Below, one piece after another: positions 27,112-35,067 of a stretch of 64,000 nucleotides of DNA. Every line of letters starts with the position of its first letter. Position 1 is the first letter of the stretch. Source of the DNA: Anaerolineales bacterium UBA2395 (GTDB taxonomy: Bacteria; Chloroflexota; Anaerolineae; Anaerolineales; Villigracilaceae); assembly GCA_002343775.1 (NCBI GenBank), contig DDSH01000024.1:63171-127170 (forward strand), in the 5' to 3' direction. Under the pieces are notes generated by a model. The model saw only the letters and a list, made by a program, of their open reading frames with translations, did not search any database and had not been told where the DNA came from. A program made the position numbers and the translations under genes.

Positions 27112-27496
27112 GGGGATGACAGGCTTCGACGGGAGAGGCTGGTTCCGGAATGCGAGCCGAGAGCGCACCGAACTCGATAACTCAGTGCAACCATTAAGTG
27201 CCAACAAAAGCACTTCATACGCTGCTATGCCCCTCGCCGCCTAAGGCGAACCATAACAGTATGACATCTTAGGATGTCACGTCCGCCGGCACCGCCCTCT
27301 ATCGGGTGACGGATCGGGCGAGACAAAGATAGAGTGCCGCGCGTGATTCTGCTAAACGCGCGAAAGATTCAGCAGATGGTCGCAGGCTTACCAGCCCGCC
27401 GGGGTGTCTGCGATGACGAATAGCGGCAGGCTACGCTCGTAGAGTTCCGAGGGTCGAATCTTTCGGACCCGGGTTCAATTCCCGGCATCTCCACCA
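27112..27496 (+). ncRNA. ssrA: tmRNA (transfer-messenger RNA)
   Basis: Rescues stalled ribosomes by trans-translation and tags the nascent chain for proteolysis. The 5' end GGGGATG pairs over 7 bp (one G-U) with CATCTCC before the discriminator A and an encoded CCA at 27494-27496. GGGTTCAATTCCC forms the T arm. The tag frame opens at the resume codon GCC (27200) and ends with TAA at 27242-27244, giving ANKSTSYAAMPLAA, with a C-terminal LAA for ClpXP-type recognition. The 385-nt length is normal for a one-piece tmRNA. clpC, a candidate user of the tag, lies in the same window. Confidence 0.97.
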
Positions 27497-27500
27497 TGCA

Positions 27501-27534
27501 AACATCCAGCCTTTGGGTTGGATGTTTTGTTTTG
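27501..27534 (+). terminator. Terminator of ssrA
   Basis: AACATCCAGCC at 27501-27511 pairs with GGTTGGATGTT at 27516-27526 (one G-T), followed by TTGTTTTG. Confidence 0.85.
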
Positions 27535-27537
27535 CCC

Positions 27538-27566
27538 TTGACAACTATATCCGTAACGGATATATT
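27538..27566 (+). promoter_or_regulatory. Consensus promoter of the PadR cassette
   Basis: TTGACA at 27538-27543, exactly 17 bp, then TATATT at 27561-27566. A dyad operator covers the spacer and most of the -10. Transcription should start near 27573. Confidence 0.85.
27546..27564. promoter_or_regulatory. Perfect 19-bp dyad, probable PadR operator
   Basis: TATATCCGTAACGGATATA: two 9-bp arms around a central A, sitting inside the promoter, so binding would block RNA polymerase. The PadR-family gene 0.7 kb downstream is the natural candidate (autoregulation is common in the family). This is inference. Confidence 0.75.
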
Positions 27567-27572
27567 AACCTC

Positions 27573-27638
27573 ATGGTTGCAACAGACTTGATTCAACAAC
27601 CTGTTGGCGGTTTCCCATGGAGAACGTCATGGCAGTGA
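27573..27638 (+). CDS. Possible 21-residue leader peptide
   Basis: An ATG sits 6 nt after the -10 box, at the expected transcription start, and opens a 21-codon frame (MVATDLIQQPVGG...) that ends with TGA at 27636-27638, overlapping the start of the next gene by 10 nt. If translated it would be leaderless and could couple translation to the gene below. It could also be chance. Confidence 0.3.
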   Translation: MVATDLIQQPVGGFPWRTSWQ

Positions 27639-28177
27639 CCTACGAACACGCGAGCGCACGATTTCGCAGTATCTATGCCAAACTGCTTCGCTACTATCCC
27701 GACCCCTATCGTGAACGCTTTGGGGAAAGTATGGAGCAGACGTTTAACGACTTATGCAAGGAACGCCAAAAAGCCGGAGATGAATTATTCAGTTTTGTGC
27801 TCTGGGTGTTCGTCGAAACATCCCTGGCAATCCTTAAAGAAAGGATAATATTTATGATCACGCAAAACAAAAACGTTGTACGCATTGCACTCATGGTGGG
27901 GCTCATACTGCTGATCCCCTTGGCATTGACGGTTCTCAACCCGAACGCGCATCTTAACGGAGGCAAGGGCGGAGGTTGGGATTGGGCACCGGGCGACTTC
28001 CTCGCTATGGGCGTTCTCCTATTCGGCACGGGTCTTGCGATTGATTTCACTATGAGAAAGCTCGCAAACCCTGTCCATCGAGTGGTCGCAATTGTCGCCA
28101 CTGTGTCCGTGCTTTTCCTGATTTGGGTGGAACTTGCTGTTGATGGTGTAACGCAAGCCCTGGAATTTCTGTTCTAA
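27629..28177 (+). CDS. PadR-associated small membrane protein (copy 1)
   Basis: A 182-residue protein. Residues 1-75 are a soluble helical module with YPDPYRERFGESMEQTF (23-39), resembling the prefix domains found on PadR-linked permeases; three membrane segments follow at about 84-103, 123-140 and 152-170. The prefix module is repeated in the gene at 28584 (FREQLGESMEQTFKDL). GGAG 6 nt before 27629 decides this start over the in-frame ATG at 27617. Function unknown. First gene of a three-gene unit with the PadR regulator. Confidence 0.78.
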   Translation: MAVTYEHASARFRSIYAKLLRYYPDPYRERFGESMEQTFNDLCKERQKAGDELFSFVLWVFVETSLAILKERIIFMITQNKNVVRIALMVGLILLIPLALTVLNPNAHLNGGKGGGWDWAPGDFLAMGVLLFGTGLAIDFTMRKLANPVHRVVAIVATVSVLFLIWVELAVDGVTQALEFLF

Positions 28178-28237
28178 CGAAACACGTTCCATCACTTCAT
28201 AGTTTCTCCCAAGAGACGAATTTGACCAAAGGGAATT

Positions 28238-28600
28238 ATGGCTACAAACAATACCAACCAACCACTTACGCCCGCCGTGTTCCACATCCTCCTCGCGCTC
28301 TCCAGCGGGGAGCGTCACGGCTATGGGATCATGAAACAGGTAGAGACAGATTCGCATGGGAAGGTTACGATGGGACCAGGCACATTGTACGGCTCGCTCA
28401 AGCGGATGCTCGACGCGGGTTTGGTTCGTGAAAGCGATAAACGCATCGACCCGGAAATGGACGATGAACGCCGCATCTACTACCAGATCACGGGCATCGG
28501 CACGGAGGCACTCGCATCGGAATTGGAACGCTACAAACGCATTGTCTCTCTGGCACAGGAACGACAGTTGTATCCAAAAACCTATGGCATACAACCATAA
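28238..28600 (+). CDS. PadR-family transcriptional regulator
   Basis: A 120-residue winged-helix repressor. LTPAVFHILLALSSGERHGYGIMKQVE is the first helices, GPGTLYGSLKRMLDAGLV the recognition helix and wing, and RIYYQITGIGTEAL the second wing strand, followed by a dimerising C-terminal helix. It belongs to the short PadR-s2 type. It lies between two related membrane proteins, and overlaps the second by 17 nt. It probably binds the dyad at 27546-27564 and is released by an unknown ligand or membrane signal. Confidence 0.92.
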   Translation: MATNNTNQPLTPAVFHILLALSSGERHGYGIMKQVETDSHGKVTMGPGTLYGSLKRMLDAGLVRESDKRIDPEMDDERRIYYQITGIGTEALASELERYKRIVSLAQERQLYPKTYGIQP

Positions 28601-29402
28601 AGTCATTTTGCTGCTTTACAACAAAATCCTGGCACTCTATCCCCAGGCATTCCGGGAGCAACTTGGCGAATCGATGGAGCAGACATTCAAAGATCTCTAC
28701 AACGAAAAACTGCGCACAAAAAAAGAGCTGTTCCATTTCATTCTTTCGACTTTTTTAGAAACTACTATCGGAATCGTTAGCGAGCACCTATTGCTTATCT
28801 TCAAAGGAGCCATCATGCAAGGTATGCTTGGATCTCTCGGATCATCCGCGTCCATCAGTTTTCTATTCATCGCCCCGCTCATTGTTCTGGAAATCGTCAA
28901 CAGGCGGCAATTCAACGAAGCGTTTCCTTTCATGCTATTCACCGTCCTATGGCTCAACCTGTTTGCCATCAGCCTCATCCTGCTACCCATCATGCAAGCC
29001 AGAAGGACAGCATCAACCACATCACCCCAAACAAACACCCTGCTCACAAAACCATCGTCAACGTTATTCGCCAGCATTGCCCTGTTCCTATTTCCGCTGA
29101 TATTCATTTTGCTGGATTCGATGGGTTGGATCTCCCTGAATCGCTTTTTCAATGGACCGAACCCCGAACAGCCTTATCTCTTTGGGCAGATCCTCTCGCT
29201 TGCCCTTATTTCTATCCCAATAGGGGCAGGAATCATTGCAGGCAGACCCATCATCCACACGCTGCGAGCGGGAGGCAGTCTATTTGCACACCCTGCTCAC
29301 TTGGTGATCGTGTTCGTGATCCTGTTCCTGTTTACGATGAGCGTTGCCGGCTTGATCGCAGATCAATGGTCCTGTTTTATGGGCGTTCAATTCTGCGACT
29401 AG
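28584..29402 (+). CDS. PadR-associated membrane protein (copy 2)
   Basis: A 272-residue protein. The N-terminal module (1-75) has ALYPQAFREQLGESMEQTF, closely matching the gene at 27629, followed by about six membrane segments (85-100, 110-130, 160-180, 196-214, 233-250). The two genes differ after the shared module. The ATG at 28584 lies inside the 3' end of padR (17-nt overlap), giving translational coupling. Function unknown; a stress- or drug-responsive membrane complex is a guess from PadR linkage. Its stop lies in the palindrome at 29399-29486. Confidence 0.78.
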   Translation: MAYNHKVILLLYNKILALYPQAFREQLGESMEQTFKDLYNEKLRTKKELFHFILSTFLETTIGIVSEHLLLIFKGAIMQGMLGSLGSSASISFLFIAPLIVLEIVNRRQFNEAFPFMLFTVLWLNLFAISLILLPIMQARRTASTTSPQTNTLLTKPSSTLFASIALFLFPLIFILLDSMGWISLNRFFNGPNPEQPYLFGQILSLALISIPIGAGIIAGRPIIHTLRAGGSLFAHPAHLVIVFVILFLFTMSVAGLIADQWSCFMGVQFCD

Positions 29403-29486
29403 TACCCAAACAACATGAAGATATAGGGAAAAGCGGCGAATTTCAGCCGCTTTTCCCCTACCAATTTTAAGTTGTTTGGGCACTAG
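29399..29486. repeat. 88-nt nested imperfect palindrome, terminator-like
   Basis: Outer arms at 29399-29414 and 29471-29486 match at 15 of 16 positions (CTAGTACCCAAACAAC against its complement). An inner stem pairs AGGGAAAAGCGGC (29425-29437) with GCCGCTTTTCCCCT (29446-29459) with one bulged base. It begins inside the last codons of the preceding gene. The inner stem is GC-rich but lacks a long T-run. Confidence 0.75.
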
Positions 29487-29503
29487 TTCAAAATACACCT
29501 CCT

Positions 29504-29535
29504 ACAAATGTCCAGCCAACGCGCTGGACATTTGT
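29504..29535. repeat. 13-bp perfect hairpin
   Basis: ACAAATGTCCAGC at 29504-29516 pairs with GCTGGACATTTGT at 29523-29535 around a 6-nt loop. No T-run follows; the -10-like TATAAG of the lipoprotein gene begins 3 nt later, so it may be an operator or an end-protecting hairpin. Confidence 0.65.
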
Positions 29536-29537
29536 GT

Positions 29538-29543
29538 TATAAG
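29538..29543 (+). promoter_or_regulatory. -10 box of the lipoprotein gene, leaderless geometry
   Basis: TATAAG ends 7 nt before the ATG at 29551. The expected -35 falls inside the hairpin. There is no Shine-Dalgarno. Confidence 0.4.
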
Positions 29544-29550
29544 AAGCGCC

Positions 29551-30300
29551 ATGAAAAAGTTTCTCTTGCCCGGCTTCCTGGTTTTTTTTCTTTCTGCCTG
29601 CACGATGGGGACACCTGCCCCAACCGCTGTCAGCGTGGTGGAAACCGTGGGGACGGAAAAAACGCTTCCTCCTGCGATTGAAGCGGATACACCCACCCCA
29701 ACCTTAACCGTCACCGCAACCATCCCCCCCACGCCCACGCCCCCTCCGCTCTACTTCACGGATGACTTCGACACCTCCCTCGACTACTGGCAATTCCTGC
29801 AAACCGGTGGGTTGAGTCTGCCGGTCACTTCCATCGAAAACGGCTCTCTGCGCGTTGACATTCCCTCTGAAGATACATGGTCCATCGGGGTTCACAATGC
29901 CAATTCCTACACCGATGTGTTCGTCCGTGCGAAGTTCGCCGCCAGCCCAAGCGGCTCGGTCGGTTTGATCTGCCGCTATGATGAAACCCTGGGCTGGTTC
30001 GAATTCAACCTTGCCAGTAATGGGACGTATAGTCTTCTGTTCGGGAAATGGCTGGCAGAAGGCATTGCCCAGTACCAACCCATTCTTACGGACCCCAGCA
30101 GAACCAGCGGATTGAACGGCGAGATCGGACTGTTCTGCGAGGGCAATTTCCTGCGCTTATATGCAGACGGTGTACTGCTCCGCAACCTCGATGTTACGAA
30201 TTACGGACTGACCGGGGGGAGGGTGGGCATCACCGCCTCATCCTTTGCCGATATTCCCATGGTGGCATTATTCGATTGGGTGCAAGTCAGCGATCAATAA
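29551..30300 (+). CDS. Lipoprotein with Thr/Pro linker and jelly-roll domain
   Basis: A 249-residue lipoprotein. The signal ends in a lipobox FLSAC with C17. A Thr/Pro-rich linker (about 20-75) leads to one beta-sandwich domain (about 75-249) starting YFTDDFDTSLDYWQF, with VFVRAKFAASPSGSVGLICRYDE and LRLYADGVLLRNL, like the laminin-G/DUF1080-type domains common on Chloroflexota surface proteins. Probably carbohydrate- or surface-binding. The upstream in-frame extension to 29476 would remove the lipobox from the N-terminus and is rejected. Confidence 0.8.
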   Translation: MKKFLLPGFLVFFLSACTMGTPAPTAVSVVETVGTEKTLPPAIEADTPTPTLTVTATIPPTPTPPPLYFTDDFDTSLDYWQFLQTGGLSLPVTSIENGSLRVDIPSEDTWSIGVHNANSYTDVFVRAKFAASPSGSVGLICRYDETLGWFEFNLASNGTYSLLFGKWLAEGIAQYQPILTDPSRTSGLNGEIGLFCEGNFLRLYADGVLLRNLDVTNYGLTGGRVGITASSFADIPMVALFDWVQVSDQ

Positions 30301-30315
30301 AAAGATGGGCATTTC

Positions 30316-30349
30316 AAAGCAGACGCGAGTTTCGCGTCTGCTTTTATTT
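30316..30349 (+). terminator. Terminator of the lipoprotein gene
   Basis: AAAGCAGACGCGA at 30316-30328 pairs with 30332-30344 over 13 bp around a 3-nt loop, then TATTT. Confidence 0.85.
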
Positions 30350-30464
30350 AAAACCTATGGAGTGTTAACAGAATTCTTGCACTTATGGCTTAAGATTTCG
30401 ACGTTGAAAATGAACAAACACACGTCCAAACATCAAAAATCATTTGGGCATAAGGAGATTTCTC

Positions 30465-32351
30465 ATGGGCAAAATCATAGGAATTGACCTCGGCACGACC
30501 AACAGCGTCGTCTCCGTCATGGAAGGTGGTTCCCCCACCGTCATCACCACAGCCGAAGGCGGACGTTTATGTCCGTCCGTTGTGGCGTTCAACAAGAACG
30601 GCGAACGCATGGTGGGGCAAACTGCCAAGCGGCAAGCTGTGGTAAACCCCGACAATACGATCTATTCGATCAAACGCTTCATCGGTCGGCATTATGAAGA
30701 GACCGAATCGGAGCGCGCGATGGTTCCGTATCAAGTGATGCAGGGACCGACAGGCGATGTGCGTGTGAAGGTTCCTGTCAACGGCAGGGAATATTCTCCG
30801 CAGGAGATCAGCGCGATGGTGTTGGGCAAGCTAAAGTCAGATGCCGAGGCGTATTTGGGCGAACCGGTCACGCAGGCGGTCATTACAGTCCCCGCCTATT
30901 TCAACGACAGCCAGCGTCAGGCAACCAAAGACGCGGGCAAGATCGCAGGCTTGGAAGTGCTGCGCATCATCAACGAACCGACAGCGTCTGCGCTGGCGTA
31001 TGGCTTGGACAAAAAGAAGAATGAAACCATCCTCGTCTTCGACCTCGGCGGCGGTACGTTCGACGTATCCATCCTCGAAGTGGGTGAAGGCGTGATCGAA
31101 GTGAAAGCTACCAATGGCGATACGCACCTCGGCGGCGATGACTGGGATCAGAAGATCACCAACTGGGCAGCCGACGAGTTCCGAAAAGATCAGGGCATCG
31201 ACCTGCGCCAGGATCGTCAGGCATTGCAGCGTCTGCGTGAGGCGGCGGAAAAAGCCAAGATCGAACTCTCGACCGTGATGGAAACCGAGATCAACCTGCC
31301 CTACATCACCGCTGATGCTTCGGGACCGAAACACTTGCAGTTGAAACTCAGCCGCGCCAAGTTCGAGCAGATGACCGAAGACCTGCTCCAGCGCTGCCGC
31401 AAACCCTTTGAAGCCGCATTGAAAGATGCCGGTCTGTCCGCTGACAAACTCGATGAAGTTGTGCTCGTTGGTGGTTCTTCTCGCATGCCAATGGTTCAGG
31501 ACTTGGTCCGCAAGCTCACCAATGGCAAAGACCCCAATAAAGGCGTCAACCCCGATGAAGTGGTTGCAATTGGCGCAGCCATTCAAGGCGGCGTGCTTGG
31601 CGGCGAAGTAAAGGACATTTTGCTGCTCGATGTGACCCCGCTCTCGCTCGGCGTGGAAACGATGGGCAGCGTGATGACCGTGATGATCGAACGCAACACC
31701 ACCATCCCCGTCCGCAAGACCGAGGTGTATTCCACCGCCGCAGACAGCCAAACCGCCGTGGACATTCACGTGCTGCAAGGCGAACGTCCGATGGCGCAGG
31801 ACAACATGTCGCTTGGACGCTTCCGCCTCGATGGCATCCCGCCGGCACCGCGCGGCATCCCGCAAATCGAAGTGACCTTCGACATCGACGCGAACGGCAT
31901 CCTGCATGTGACTGCGAAAGATAAAGCCACCGGCAAGGAACAGAAAGTCACCATCACCGCCTCGACCAACCTGAACAAAGGCGACATCGACCGCATGGTG
32001 CAGGAAGCGCGTCAGAACGAAGCCGCCGACAAGAAGCGCCGCGAAGCGATCCAGGTCAAGAACGATGCGGACAATCTCACCTATCAGATCGAAAAGGCAT
32101 TGCGCGAACTCGGCGACAAAGTTCCCGCCGCCGAGAAATCCTCCATCGAGGCAAAGGTCGGCGAACTCAAGCAAGCCGCGCAAGGCGATGACATTGACCG
32201 CATCAAGAAACTGACCGAGGAATTGCAGAACACCTTCCACGCCCTCAGCCAGCAAATGTATGCACAAGGTCAACAAGGACAACCCCAGCCTGAAGGCGGA
32301 CCATCCGCGCCGCGCGACGGCGACGTGATCGACGGCGAAGTCAAAGAGTAA
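30465..32351 (+). CDS. dnaK: Hsp70 chaperone DnaK
   Basis: A 628-residue ATP-dependent chaperone. The nucleotide-binding domain has IGIDLGTTNSVVSVMEGG, FDLGGGTFDVSILEVGEG and VLVGGSSRMPMVQ; the linker and substrate domain have DILLLDVTPLSLGVET; the tail is Gln/Gly/Pro-rich and ends DGDVIDGEVKE. AAGGAG 8 nt before the ATG supports 30465. No grpE, dnaJ or hrcA is beside it and no complete CIRCE element is visible upstream, so this is a lone copy, possibly one of several. Confidence 0.97.
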   Translation: MGKIIGIDLGTTNSVVSVMEGGSPTVITTAEGGRLCPSVVAFNKNGERMVGQTAKRQAVVNPDNTIYSIKRFIGRHYEETESERAMVPYQVMQGPTGDVRVKVPVNGREYSPQEISAMVLGKLKSDAEAYLGEPVTQAVITVPAYFNDSQRQATKDAGKIAGLEVLRIINEPTASALAYGLDKKKNETILVFDLGGGTFDVSILEVGEGVIEVKATNGDTHLGGDDWDQKITNWAADEFRKDQGIDLRQDRQALQRLREAAEKAKIELSTVMETEINLPYITADASGPKHLQLKLSRAKFEQMTEDLLQRCRKPFEAALKDAGLSADKLDEVVLVGGSSRMPMVQDLVRKLTNGKDPNKGVNPDEVVAIGAAIQGGVLGGEVKDILLLDVTPLSLGVETMGSVMTVMIERNTTIPVRKTEVYSTAADSQTAVDIHVLQGERPMAQDNMSLGRFRLDGIPPAPRGIPQIEVTFDIDANGILHVTAKDKATGKEQKVTITASTNLNKGDIDRMVQEARQNEAADKKRREAIQVKNDADNLTYQIEKALRELGDKVPAAEKSSIEAKVGELKQAAQGDDIDRIKKLTEELQNTFHALSQQMYAQGQQGQPQPEGGPSAPRDGDVIDGEVKE

Positions 32352-32366
32352 GATAATAAAAAGTTT

Positions 32367-32404
32367 AGACCCCAAAGACGTCAAAAACCTTTGGGGTCTT
32401 TTTG
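32367..32404 (+). terminator. Terminator of dnaK
   Basis: An 11-bp perfect stem (32367-32377 with 32389-32399), followed by TTTTT. Confidence 0.9.
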
Positions 32405-32407
32405 TTA

Positions 32408-32413
32408 TATAAT
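32408..32413 (+). promoter_or_regulatory. -10 box of the C39-like peptidase gene, leaderless geometry
   Basis: TATAAT ends 7 nt before the ATG at 32421. There is no Shine-Dalgarno and no convincing -35. Confidence 0.45.
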
Positions 32414-32420
32414 CTTTTCC

Positions 32421-33773
32421 ATGAACAAACTTAAAAATATCGATAAACGCTGGCTGATCGCTGGCGTCGTCGCCATCGGCATTCTGTTCGCACTTTTACC
32501 GCCGATCCGCAACCGCATCTCGACCCAATTCGACCTCCTGCGCACACGCGTGATTTACTACTTCAACCCGCCAAGCGAAGCCGTTTTTGAACCAAGCGAA
32601 CAAAATCCACTGACCATTGAAACAGCGATCGGAACGGCGCGCGCCGAAATGATGTTGACGTTGACCCCCGCTTCCACTTCGACGCCGAAACCGGTCTCCA
32701 CCTCCAAACCGACCATCACACCGACAGCGGTTCCCGCCAAAGTTGTGCTGCCGGGCGTCACCTACGTAGACCAGCACAACCGCTGGAATTACTGCGGTCC
32801 CGCCAACCTGACGATGGCGCTAAACTTCTGGGGTTGGAGCGGAAACCGCGACGACGTGGCGAAGGTGGTCAAACCAGGTTCACCCGATACCAGCAAGAGC
32901 TTCATCGAACGCGGGCTGCCCGACAAGAACGTCATGCCATATGAACTGGTGGACTTCGTCAACACCCAGACCACCGAATACCGCGCCCTCTCGCGCTACG
33001 GCGGCAACATGGACCTGGTCAAACGCCTCATCGCGGCGGGCTTCCCCGTCGTCGTGGAAAAAGGCTACTACGAACGCGATTACACCGGCAAGATCGACTG
33101 GCTGGGTCACTATCTCTTCACCACCGGCTACGACGATTCGCGCGACGGCTTCATCGTACAGGATGCCTATCTCAAACCCGGCAAAGACCTGCTCAGCAAA
33201 TACGAAGAGTATGAAGACGGTTGGCGCTCCTTCAACTATCTCTTCATGGTGGTTTATCCCGCCGAACGTGAAGCGGAAGTGTTGGGCATCCTTGGTTCGT
33301 GGGCAGACCCACAGTGGGCGGCTCAGTATGCGCTCAGCCGGGCGGAAGAGGAAATTCAGGAACTGGAAGGCAATAATCTTTTCTTCGCCTGGTTCAACAA
33401 AGGCACAAGTCATGTTGCGCTGAATCAATATGCCGATGCCTCCATTGCGTACGATCAGGCGTTCCGCCAATATGCTGGCTGGGATACCACCAAAGGCAAC
33501 CGCCCCTTCCGCATGATGTGGTACCAGACCGGTCCATACTTTGCTTACTATTATTCCGCCCGCTATCAGGATGTCATCAATCTGGCAAACACCACCCTGA
33601 ACGACACCATCTCCACACCCACGCTGGAAGAATCCCTGCTCTGGCGCGGACGCGCCTATTATATGATCGGCGATACCGAATCCGCTGTGAAAGATTACCG
33701 TGCCGCTCTGCAAGTCCATATGAATTGGTTTCCCGCCGTACAGGCGTTACAAGAGTTGGGAATGCAACCCTAA
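32421..33773 (+). CDS. Membrane-anchored C39-like peptidase with TPR-type tail
   Basis: A 450-residue extracytoplasmic protein. A signal anchor covers about 11-28 and a Thr/Pro-rich linker about 80-108. The papain-like C39_2 domain (about 110-290) has C125 in NYCGPANLTMAL and H230 in WLGHYLF, with D248 in IVQDAY plausible as the third residue. The C-terminal part (about 300-450) contains helical repeats such as NKGTSHVALNQYADASIAYDQAF and YMIGDTESAVKDYRAAL, like TPRs. It is not linked to an ABC exporter, so it is probably not a bacteriocin processor. Its TAA overlaps the sbcD ATG by 1 nt. Confidence 0.82.
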   Translation: MNKLKNIDKRWLIAGVVAIGILFALLPPIRNRISTQFDLLRTRVIYYFNPPSEAVFEPSEQNPLTIETAIGTARAEMMLTLTPASTSTPKPVSTSKPTITPTAVPAKVVLPGVTYVDQHNRWNYCGPANLTMALNFWGWSGNRDDVAKVVKPGSPDTSKSFIERGLPDKNVMPYELVDFVNTQTTEYRALSRYGGNMDLVKRLIAAGFPVVVEKGYYERDYTGKIDWLGHYLFTTGYDDSRDGFIVQDAYLKPGKDLLSKYEEYEDGWRSFNYLFMVVYPAEREAEVLGILGSWADPQWAAQYALSRAEEEIQELEGNNLFFAWFNKGTSHVALNQYADASIAYDQAFRQYAGWDTTKGNRPFRMMWYQTGPYFAYYYSARYQDVINLANTTLNDTISTPTLEESLLWRGRAYYMIGDTESAVKDYRAALQVHMNWFPAVQALQELGMQP

Positions 33774-35002
33774 TGAGACTATTACATTTTGCCGACGCTC
33801 ATATTGACATGGCAAACTACGGGCGGCATGACGCTGCCTCCGGTCTGCCGTTGCGTGTGCTGGATTTCCTCAAATCGCTGGATACCATCGTCGATACCGC
33901 CATCGAGCGCAAAGTGGACATGGTCATTTTCGCAGGGGATGCCTACAAAGACCGTTCGCCCGCGCCGACGTTTCAGCGCGAGTGGGGCAAACGTATCATG
34001 CGTCTATCGCAGGCGAAGATACCTACTCTTTTATTGGTAGGCAACCACGACATTTCTCCCGCCATCGGACGCGCCCATGCCTTGCAGGAATTCAAGACTC
34101 TGCAAGTGCCGTTCGTGAAAGTGTTGGATGCGCCCGCGCTTCTCAAACCGGACGAGTTGTGGAATCTACCCATTCAAGTGATCGCCATGCCGTGGGTTTC
34201 CCGCTCTGGGCTGATGGCGAATCTCGAAATGAGCGCGGAAAACCCATCGGACATCTATTCGAACATCGAATCGCGAATATCGGATCTGATCGACGGCTGG
34301 CTGGAGGAATCTGATGCATCCCTGCCAATTGTGTTGACCGCTCACGCCTCCATCGAAGGGGCGAAGTTTGGCGGCGAGCGATTGGTGATGCTTGGCAATG
34401 ACCTGGTCTTGTCCGGCAGTTTGGTGAAGAATCAAAAATTCAATTACGTGGCAATGGGGCACATCCACAAGCCACAGGATGTGAACGAAGGTAACCAGCC
34501 GCCGGTGGTGTATCCCGGCTCGATAGAACGGGTCGATTTTGGCGAGGCGAAGGAGGAGCGTTTCTTCGTCATCGCAGATGTGGAAAAAGGACGCGACACA
34601 AAGGTAGAGTGGATTCAACTCACAGGGGTGAGAAAGTTTATAGACCGCCGCGCAGTTCTCAAGTCCAGCGAGAACGTGACCGAAACTCTTAAAGATGCCC
34701 TGCCCAAACCGAAGGAAATGCCTGAGGCGATCATCCGCCTGACGGTTGAATATCCAAGAGAATGGGATTCGCTGATCGACGAATCCGCTTTGCGAAAATA
34801 TGCCGAAGATGCGTTCGAACTGCATCTGGTCAAACGCCCGCAGATCGAGTCGCGTGTGCGCATCCCGGAGGGGCAGGTGGTAAGCAGCCTCAGCCCGCTC
34901 GAACTGTTGGACCAGTATTTCGTCTCGGCGAAAGTGGAGCACGGGGACGATCTGAAAAAACTCGCACAGGAGATCATTTCAGAAGATTCGTCTGATACCT
35001 GA
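33773..35002 (+). CDS. sbcD: SbcD/Mre11-type DNA repair nuclease
   Basis: A 409-residue metallophosphoesterase. Metal motifs are D8-x-H10 in FADAHID, GDAYKD with D56, GNHD with N91-H92, AHAS, and GHIHKPQ. This is the SbcD/Mre11 pattern of a Mn-dependent exo/endonuclease acting on DNA ends and hairpins. The expected SbcC ATPase is not beside it; an MFS gene follows. The start at 33773 (TAATG overlap) is chosen over the longer frame because the protein then begins at the first beta strand. Confidence 0.9.
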   Translation: MRLLHFADAHIDMANYGRHDAASGLPLRVLDFLKSLDTIVDTAIERKVDMVIFAGDAYKDRSPAPTFQREWGKRIMRLSQAKIPTLLLVGNHDISPAIGRAHALQEFKTLQVPFVKVLDAPALLKPDELWNLPIQVIAMPWVSRSGLMANLEMSAENPSDIYSNIESRISDLIDGWLEESDASLPIVLTAHASIEGAKFGGERLVMLGNDLVLSGSLVKNQKFNYVAMGHIHKPQDVNEGNQPPVVYPGSIERVDFGEAKEERFFVIADVEKGRDTKVEWIQLTGVRKFIDRRAVLKSSENVTETLKDALPKPKEMPEAIIRLTVEYPREWDSLIDESALRKYAEDAFELHLVKRPQIESRVRIPEGQVVSSLSPLELLDQYFVSAKVEHGDDLKKLAQEIISEDSSDT

Positions 35003-35028
35003 AACCTGCACTTGACACCTGAAACCTG
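34997..35028. repeat. Two direct copies of ACCTGAAACCTG
   Basis: Copies at 34997-35008 and 35017-35028, period 20. The first covers the sbcD stop, the second lies in the spacer of the next promoter. Short, and possibly an accident of slippage or a regulator site. Confidence 0.45.
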
Positions 35029-35040
35029 AAACATGATACT
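35012..35040 (+). promoter_or_regulatory. Promoter of the MFS gene
   Basis: TTGACA at 35012-35017, 17 bp, GATACT at 35035-35040. It starts 10 nt after the sbcD stop; the gene starts at 35068. Confidence 0.65.
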
Positions 35041-35067
35041 TGGGTATTCCATCCAACCGAGGTACTC

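Noticed and set aside
27369..27599. 76-residue minus-strand frame across the tmRNA end
   Set aside because: Overlaps the tmRNA tRNA-like domain and its terminator; a chance frame.
30361..30464. CIRCE (HrcA) operator before dnaK
   Set aside because: Only one half resembles GAGTG(C/T)TAA; no matching inverted half at the required 9-nt spacing.
30837..32384. 515-residue frame opposite dnaK
   Set aside because: Shadow of the highly biased dnaK coding strand; no domain and no ribosome-binding site.
34997..35028. CRISPR-like direct repeats
   Set aside because: Only two 12-nt copies with an 8-nt gap; far too short for an array.
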